Positions 6,767 to 10,961 of a stretch of DNA of 10,961 nucleotides are shown piece by piece. Numbering within the stretch: position 1 is the first letter of the stretch; every line of letters begins with the position of its first letter. The DNA comes from Prevotella sp. (GTDB lineage: Bacteria > Bacteroidota > Bacteroidia > Bacteroidales > Bacteroidaceae): assembly GCA_017623335.1 (NCBI GenBank), contig JAGAPI010000102.1, forward strand, positions 1 to 10,961, given 5' to 3'. The position numbers and the translations under genes were made by a program. Below the pieces are notes generated by a model. The model was not told the origin of the DNA and did not search any database. It saw only the letters and a list, made by a program, of their open reading frames with translations.

Positions 6767-7549
6767 ATGAGAATAGCATTTATAGGAGCAGGAGCCATGG
6801 GAGGCGCCATGGTGAAGGGATGCCTGCAAAGCGAGCGTTTCAAACCACAAGACATTATAGTGTCCGACCACAATCAGCCTGTGCTTGACTTTTTTGCACA
6901 GCAGGGAGTATCTGCGACATCTGACAATAAGCAGGCTGTTGCGGGTGCCGATATCGTGTGTGTGGTGGTGAAGCCGTGGTGTGTGGAGAAAACCCTCAAC
7001 GGCATGAAGGAGGTAATGGACTATAGTAGGCAGATACTCATGGTTGTGGCTGCTGGTGTGCCGTCGGCCGACATCAAGCGCTGGCTCGACAAAGACGGAC
7101 AGACACCGAAGCTCTATCTCGTGATGCCAAACATCGCCATTGCTTATAAGGCTTCGATGACCTTCATCACCTCGGTGGACGGCGACGAGGAGCAGGATAA
7201 GCTTGTGGCCGATATCTTCAACGAACTGGGCGACACTCTTTTCATGGAAGAAAGCTATTTCCCTGCTGCCACCACAATGTCGTGTGCCACGGCATATGCC
7301 ATGCGCTATATCCGCGCCAGTATGGAGGCAGGAGTGCAGCTTGGCTTCAAGGCGAGTGTGTCACAGAAGGTGGTACAGCAGATTGTAAAGGGTGCTGTGG
7401 AGTTGCTACAGGCCACGGGCGAGCATCCGGAATCGGCAATTGACAAGGTGACTACCCCAAATGGTCTGACTATCCGCGGCTTGAACATGATGGAGCAGGA
7501 AGGTTTCACCAATGCCGTGATAAAAGGTATTCTTGCAGGAAAGAAATAA
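6767..7549 (+). CDS. proC: Pyrroline-5-carboxylate reductase
   Basis: Catalyses the last step of proline synthesis, reducing 1-pyrroline-5-carboxylate to L-proline with NAD(P)H in the cytosol. The protein has 260 residues (E. coli ProC 269). The N-terminal Rossmann fold starts at once with GAGAMGG (7-13), and a VVVKPW segment follows the third strand as expected. The C-terminal dimerisation domain carries the family signature in the form VTTPNGLTIRGL, where many homologues read SPGGTT; the Asn-Gly-Leu wording is a mild deviation. The start at 6767 is chosen because the Rossmann strand begins at residue 2; an in-frame ATG at 6701 would overlap the cupin gene and add 22 residues with no family match. 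It lies 35 bases after the cupin and 29 before the DUF3467 gene. Confidence 0.94.
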   Translation: MRIAFIGAGAMGGAMVKGCLQSERFKPQDIIVSDHNQPVLDFFAQQGVSATSDNKQAVAGADIVCVVVKPWCVEKTLNGMKEVMDYSRQILMVVAAGVPSADIKRWLDKDGQTPKLYLVMPNIAIAYKASMTFITSVDGDEEQDKLVADIFNELGDTLFMEESYFPAATTMSCATAYAMRYIRASMEAGVQLGFKASVSQKVVQQIVKGAVELLQATGEHPESAIDKVTTPNGLTIRGLNMMEQEGFTNAVIKGILAGKK

Positions 7550-7578
7550 AACCAAGATTTAAAAAACAGAGTATACCA

Positions 7579-7896
7579 ATGAACGAAAACGAAAAGAATC
7601 AGGGGCAGTTCCAGATTGAGCTTACCCCGGAGACAGCAAAAGGTGAGTATGCAAACTTTGCGATAATTACTCATAGCAGCAGTGAATTTGTGATTGATGT
7701 GGCGCGGGTGCTTCCCGGACTTCCCAAAGCACAAGTCTGTAGCCGTGTGATAATGGCTCCCGAGCATGCCAAACGTTTGCTTGCGGCATTGCAGGAAAAC
7801 ATTGCAAGATATGAACGTGAGTTTGGACAGATAAAAATGCCAAACTCTCAGCCCCGTACCATTGCCCCGTTTAATGTGGGAAAGGGAGAGGCTTAA
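7579..7896 (+). CDS. DUF3467 family protein
   Basis: A 105-residue protein of unknown function matching the DUF3467 family (PF11950) as I recognise it: a YANFAIITHSSSEFVID stretch (24-40), ARVLPGLPKAQVCSRVIMAP (42-61) and the helix EHAKRLLAALQENIARYE (62-79). The tail is polar and probably flexible. No signal peptide or membrane segment is present, so it is likely cytosolic. In Bacteroidetes, members are, as I recall, often found beside the rpoBC and str genes, and here it directly precedes rpsL, although a terminator and promoter lie between. It follows proC by 29 bases and probably shares its transcript. No enzymatic motif is visible. Confidence 0.82.
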   Translation: MNENEKNQGQFQIELTPETAKGEYANFAIITHSSSEFVIDVARVLPGLPKAQVCSRVIMAPEHAKRLLAALQENIARYEREFGQIKMPNSQPRTIAPFNVGKGEA

Positions 7897-7911
7897 CGCT
7901 CTTATGAGAAT

Positions 7912-7959
7912 AAAAAGTGGCATTTTTGTGGCTGAAAAATAGCAAAAATGTCACTTTTG
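7912..7959 (+). terminator. Hairpin terminator after the DUF3467 gene
   Basis: The arms at 7913-7928 and 7943-7958 pair over 16 bases with one G-T wobble around a 14-base loop. The left arm begins with an A-run and the right arm ends TTTT, with a T-rich stretch after it. It closes the cupin-proC-DUF3467 unit 16 bases past the stop and separates it from the str operon promoter. Confidence 0.8.
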
Positions 7960-8032
7960 TCGTCTTTGTTTAGTTAAAAAATATTATATTTTATAAATTT
8001 TGCCTCTTAATTTTGCCTTTTCTTATATTATA

Positions 8033-8064
8033 TTAGGTATTTTCGGGATTTTTTTGTACCTTTG
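8033..8064 (+). promoter_or_regulatory. Promoter of the str operon (rpsL-rpsG-fusA)
   Basis: TACCTTTG at 8057-8064 matches the Bacteroidetes -7 element exactly. At the expected 20-base distance the -33 box is TTAG (8033-8036), one mismatch from TTTG. The start should be near 8071, giving a leader of about 86 A-rich bases before rpsL. A further -7-like box, TAATTTTG at 8008-8015, has no -33 partner and may be a weaker second promoter. The whole 260-base gap is strongly AT-rich, as expected before a highly expressed operon. Confidence 0.7.
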
Positions 8065-8156
8065 CACCCCGAATGCGCTTATTATGGGCGTGTTATACAT
8101 ATACAGGTTTGAAAATATACAATAAAAAATAATATAACAATAAAAAATTAAAGACA

Positions 8157-8537
8157 ATGCCTACAATTCAACAATTGGTAAGAAAAGGTAGAAAGGTACT
8201 TGTAGACAAGAGCAAGTCACCGGCTTTGGACTCATGTCCACAGCGTCGTGGTGTGTGTGTTCGTGTATACACTACAACACCTAAGAAGCCTAATTCGGCA
8301 ATGCGTAAGGTTGCCCGTGTTCGTTTGACAAACTCTAAGGAAGTGAACTCTTACATTCCAGGAGAAGGACACAATTTGCAGGAGCACTCAATCGTGCTCG
8401 TTCGTGGTGGTCGTGTTAAGGACCTCCCAGGTGTGCGTTACCACATCGTTCGCGGTACTCTTGATACTGCCGGCGTAGCAAACCGTACTCAGCGTCGCTC
8501 TAAGTATGGTGCCAAGCGTCCAAAGGCTAAGAAATAA
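8157..8537 (+). CDS. rpsL: 30S ribosomal protein S12
   Basis: Component of the decoding centre of the small subunit; 126 residues against 124 in E. coli. The conserved core is complete: [19 protein letters not shown] (30-48), [16 protein letters not shown] (63-78) and [14 protein letters not shown] (83-96). Lys43 and Lys88, where substitutions give streptomycin resistance, are wild type. Asp89, the beta-methylthiolation site, is present. The leader before the ATG is A-rich with no Shine-Dalgarno site, usual for Bacteroidetes ribosomal genes. It is first in the str operon, and a 157-base spacer separates it from rpsG. A Lys-rich tail ends the protein. Confidence 0.98.
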   Translation: MPTIQQLVRKGRKVLVDKSKSPALDSCPQRRGVCVRVYTTTPKKPNSAMRKVARVRLTNSKEVNSYIPGEGHNLQEHSIVLVRGGRVKDLPGVRYHIVRGTLDTAGVANRTQRRSKYGAKRPKAKK

Positions 8538-8623
8538 ATGACCGGAGAAGGTTATATAGCCAGGACGTAAAACAAAAGAAAAAGAATCGTTTTGCTGGAG
8601 ACGTGTTATTAAAAGGTTGAGTA

Positions 8624-8641
8624 AATGCCGGGTGTGGCATT
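8624..8641 (+). promoter_or_regulatory. Hairpin in the rpsL-rpsG spacer, candidate S7 feedback site
   Basis: AATGCC and GGCATT pair perfectly around a six-base GGGTGT loop, 53 bases before the rpsG start. The spacer is 157 bases long, unusually wide for two adjacent ribosomal genes. In E. coli the corresponding spacer binds S7 and controls translation of the distal genes. Whether this hairpin acts the same way is inference; it could also be a chance fold. Confidence 0.4.
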
Positions 8642-8694
8642 GAAGAACAGAAAAAACAACCCCAGTCAGACAAATTAAATCATTAAACAGAAAA

Positions 8695-9171
8695 ATGAGA
8701 AAAGCAAAACCAAAGAAGCGTGTGATCCTGCCGGATCCAAAATTCAATGACCAGAAAGTGTCGAAGTTCGTTAACCATCTTATGTATGACGGAAAGAAGT
8801 CTATCGCTTATGATATCTTCTATAACGCTCTTGACACAGTGAAAGGCAAAATGCAGAATGAGGAGAAGAGTGCTCTTGAGATATGGAAGACCGCTCTCGA
8901 CAACATCACTCCTCAGGTAGAGGTGAAGAGCCGCCGTATCGGTGGTGCTACTTTCCAGGTTCCTACTGAAATCCGTCCGGACCGCAAGGAGAGTATCTCT
9001 ATGAAGAATATGATCGCTTTTGCGCGCAAGCGTAGCGGTAAGAGCATGGCCGACAAACTGGCTGCAGAGATTATGGATGCCTTCAACAACCAGGGTGGTG
9101 CCTTCAAGCGTAAGGAGGATATGCACCGTATGGCTGAGGCTAACCGTGCGTTCGCTCACTTCAGATTCTAA
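8695..9171 (+). CDS. rpsG: 30S ribosomal protein S7
   Basis: Primary 16S rRNA-binding protein that organises the head of the small subunit and lines the exit site; 158 residues, a normal length. Landmarks are ILPDPKF (11-17), [13 protein letters not shown] (24-36), [16 protein letters not shown] (75-90), [14 protein letters not shown] and the end [19 protein letters not shown]. The start is preceded by an A-rich stretch with no Shine-Dalgarno site. It lies between rpsL and fusA, with fusA starting 24 bases after its stop, the standard str order. S7 is the usual feedback regulator of this operon in enterobacteria. Confidence 0.98.
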   Translation: MRKAKPKKRVILPDPKFNDQKVSKFVNHLMYDGKKSIAYDIFYNALDTVKGKMQNEEKSALEIWKTALDNITPQVEVKSRRIGGATFQVPTEIRPDRKESISMKNMIAFARKRSGKSMADKLAAEIMDAFNNQGGAFKRKEDMHRMAEANRAFAHFRF

Positions 9172-9195
9172 TTTTTATAATAAGGTAAAGAGAAA

Positions 9196-10961
9196 ATGGC
9201 AAATCGCGATTTACATTTGACCCGTAATATCGGTATTATGGCTCACATTGATGCCGGTAAGACAACAACTTCTGAGCGTATTCTGTTCTATACAGGTAAG
9301 ACCCACAAGATTGGTGAGGTGCACGAGGGTGCTGCAACAATGGACTGGATGGCACAGGAGCAGGAGCGTGGTATAACCATCACATCTGCTGCTACCACCT
9401 GTAACTGGAACTACACTGGCAAGAGCTTCAAGATTAATCTGATTGACACTCCTGGGCACGTTGACTTCACTGCTGAGGTTGAGCGCTCACTCCGTGTTCT
9501 TGACGGTGCTGTTGCCACATATTCTGCTGCTGACGGTGTGCAGCCACAGTCTGAGACCGTTTGGCGTCAGGCTGACAAATATAATGTGCCACGTATCGGT
9601 TACGTTAATAAGATGGACCGTTCTGGTGCTGACTTCTTCGAGACAGTACAGCAGATGAAGGATATTCTCGGCGCTAACCCTGTTGTGATGCAGGTACCTA
9701 TCGGTGCAGAGGAGAACTTCAAGGGTGTGGTTGACCTCATTAAGATGAAGGCTATCCTCTGGCACGATGAGACAATGGGTGCCGAGTATGACATCGAGGA
9801 TATCCCTGCCGACCTGCAGGATGAGTGCGATGAGTGGCGCGGCAAGTTGCTTGAGGCTGCTGCCGAGTACGATGAGGCTATCATGGAGAAATTCTTCGAT
9901 GATCCAAACTCAATCACCGAGGAGGAGATAATTTCAGCTATCCGTAAGGGTACCGTGGCTATGGAGTGTACTCCTATGCTCTGCGGTTCTTCATATAAGA
10001 ACAAGGGTGTGCAGCCACTGCTCGACTATGTTTGCGCATTCCTTCCTTCACCACTCGATACTGAGGCTGTTATCGGTACAAACCCGGATACAGAGGAGGA
10101 AGAGAGCCGTAAGCCGTCTGAGGATGAGCCAACAGCTGCTCTTGCATTTAAGATTGCAACCGACCCATACATGGGACGTCTTGTGTTCTTCCGCGTTTAC
10201 TCAGGTAAGGTTGAGGCTGGCTCATACGTTTACAACGCACGTTCAGGCAAGAAGGAGCGTATCAGCCGTCTGTTCCAGATGAACTCAAACAAGGAAATCC
10301 CAATGGAGAGCATCGATGCCGGTGATATCGGCGCAGGTGTAGGTTTCAAGGATATCCGCACAGGTGATACTCTCTGCGCTGAGGGTCATCCAATCGTGCT
10401 CGAGTCAATGACATTCCCTGACACCGTGATTTCTATCGCCGTTGAACCAAAGAGCCAGGCTGACATTGCTAAGCTTGACAACGGTCTTGCTAAGCTTGCT
10501 GAGGAGGATCCTACATTTACAGTTCGCACCGACGAGCAGAGCGGTCAGACTATCATCTCTGGTATGGGTGAGCTTCACCTCGATATCATTATCGACCGTC
10601 TGAAGCGTGAGTTCAAGGTTGAGTGTAATCAGGGTAAGCCACAGGTTAACTACAAAGAGGCTATCACTAAGACTGTCAACCTCCGCGAGGTTTACAAGAA
10701 GCAGTCGGGTGGTCGCGGTAAGTTTGCCGACATTATCGTTAACATCGGTCCTGTTGACGAGGACTTCAAGGAGGGTGGTCTCCAGTTCGTTAACGAGGTT
10801 AAGGGCGGTAACATTCCTAAGGAGTTCATCCCGTCTGTACAGAAGGGCTTCGAGAACGCCATGAAGACCGGTATTCTCGGTGGCTATCCTGTAGACAGCC
10901 TGAAGGTTACTCTCGTGGACGGTTCTTTCCACCCAGTAGACTCTGACCAGTTGTCATTAGA
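9196..10961 (+). CDS. fusA: Translation elongation factor G (3' end missing)
   Basis: GTPase that drives translocation of tRNA and mRNA on the ribosome, and acts with RRF in recycling. 588 residues are visible of about 705; the last part of domain IV and domain V lie beyond the window. The GTPase motifs are intact: AHIDAGKT (16-23), RGITIT (58-63), DTPGH (84-88), NKMD (138-141) and a CGSSYKNKG segment for G5. Domain II (about 310-400), domain III with [10 protein letters not shown] and domain IV with [11 protein letters not shown] follow in order. The complete GTPase site and str-operon position mark it as the main EF-G, not the Bacteroides EF-G2 paralogue described as GTPase-independent. It starts 24 bases after rpsG and keeps an open frame to the last base. 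Confidence 0.97.
   Translation, partial: MANRDLHLTRNIGIMAHIDAGKTTTSERILFYTGKTHKIGEVHEGAATMDWMAQEQERGITITSAATTCNWNYTGKSFKINLIDTPGHVDFTAEVERSLRVLDGAVATYSAADGVQPQSETVWRQADKYNVPRIGYVNKMDRSGADFFETVQQMKDILGANPVVMQVPIGAEENFKGVVDLIKMKAILWHDETMGAEYDIEDIPADLQDECDEWRGKLLEAAAEYDEAIMEKFFDDPNSITEEEIISAIRKGTVAMECTPMLCGSSYKNKGVQPLLDYVCAFLPSPLDTEAVIGTNPDTEEEESRKPSEDEPTAALAFKIATDPYMGRLVFFRVYSGKVEAGSYVYNARSGKKERISRLFQMNSNKEIPMESIDAGDIGAGVGFKDIRTGDTLCAEGHPIVLESMTFPDTVISIAVEPKSQADIAKLDNGLAKLAEEDPTFTVRTDEQSGQTIISGMGELHLDIIIDRLKREFKVECNQGKPQVNYKEAITKTVNLREVYKKQSGGRGKFADIIVNIGPVDEDFKEGGLQFVNEVKGGNIPKEFIPSVQKGFENAMKTGILGGYPVDSLKVTLVDGSFHPVDSDQLSL

Noticed and set aside
7306..7923. Minus-strand frame of 205 codons opposite proC and DUF3467
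   Set aside because: It runs across two well-supported genes and their gap; composition is that of an antisense shadow.
8538..8694. Possible tRNA or small RNA gene in the rpsL-rpsG spacer
   Set aside because: No cloverleaf, T-loop or promoter/terminator pair was found; only short hairpins are present.
10405..10932. Minus-strand frame of 175 codons opposite fusA
   Set aside because: It comes from the strong codon bias of fusA; no independent start signal or recognisable domain.
1..10961. CRISPR array, insertion sequence or integrative-element ends
   Set aside because: No regularly spaced repeats, transposase or integrase motifs, or terminal inverted repeats were seen on either strand.

Overview
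The window looks like chromosomal DNA from a Bacteroidales bacterium, most likely Prevotella-like or a close relative. Several things point that way. Three promoters fit the Bacteroidetes form (TTTG about 20 bases upstream of TAnnTTTG). The ribosomal genes have A-rich leaders rather than Shine-Dalgarno sites. There is an OMP_b-brl_3-type outer-membrane barrel, and the S12, S7, EF-G and DUF3467 sequences have Bacteroidetes character. The genus is an inference from protein resemblance only. No mobile element, CRISPR array, tRNA or rRNA was found. No gap between genes exceeds 300 bases.

Left part (1-1742): the 3' end of a XylE-type xylose/H+ symporter is followed after 31 bases by a stand-alone response-regulator receiver domain. 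A near-perfect 20-bp hairpin then separates these genes from a convergent one. Middle (1743-3827, minus strand): a 694-residue outer-membrane beta-barrel protein with a plug-like domain. Its upstream region holds a textbook sigma-54 (-24/-12) promoter and, further upstream, two GTGTCCG elements that look like enhancer sites for an NtrC-family activator. This is the most interesting regulatory structure in the window.

Divergent from it (4109-6216) is a two-gene unit: an Fsr-type MFS exporter with a strong Bacteroidetes promoter and Shine-Dalgarno site, and 14 bases later a class A beta-lactamase with all catalytic motifs intact and a likely lipoprotein signal. The layout suggests a small envelope-drug resistance operon, possibly chromosomal.

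Right part: a small cupin (6402-6731, own promoter), proC (proline biosynthesis) and a DUF3467 protein run in a row and end at a strong hairpin. A separate promoter then drives the str operon: rpsL (S12), a 157-base spacer with a perfect small hairpin, rpsG (S7) and fusA (EF-G, cut by the window edge). These genes build the 30S subunit and drive translocation.
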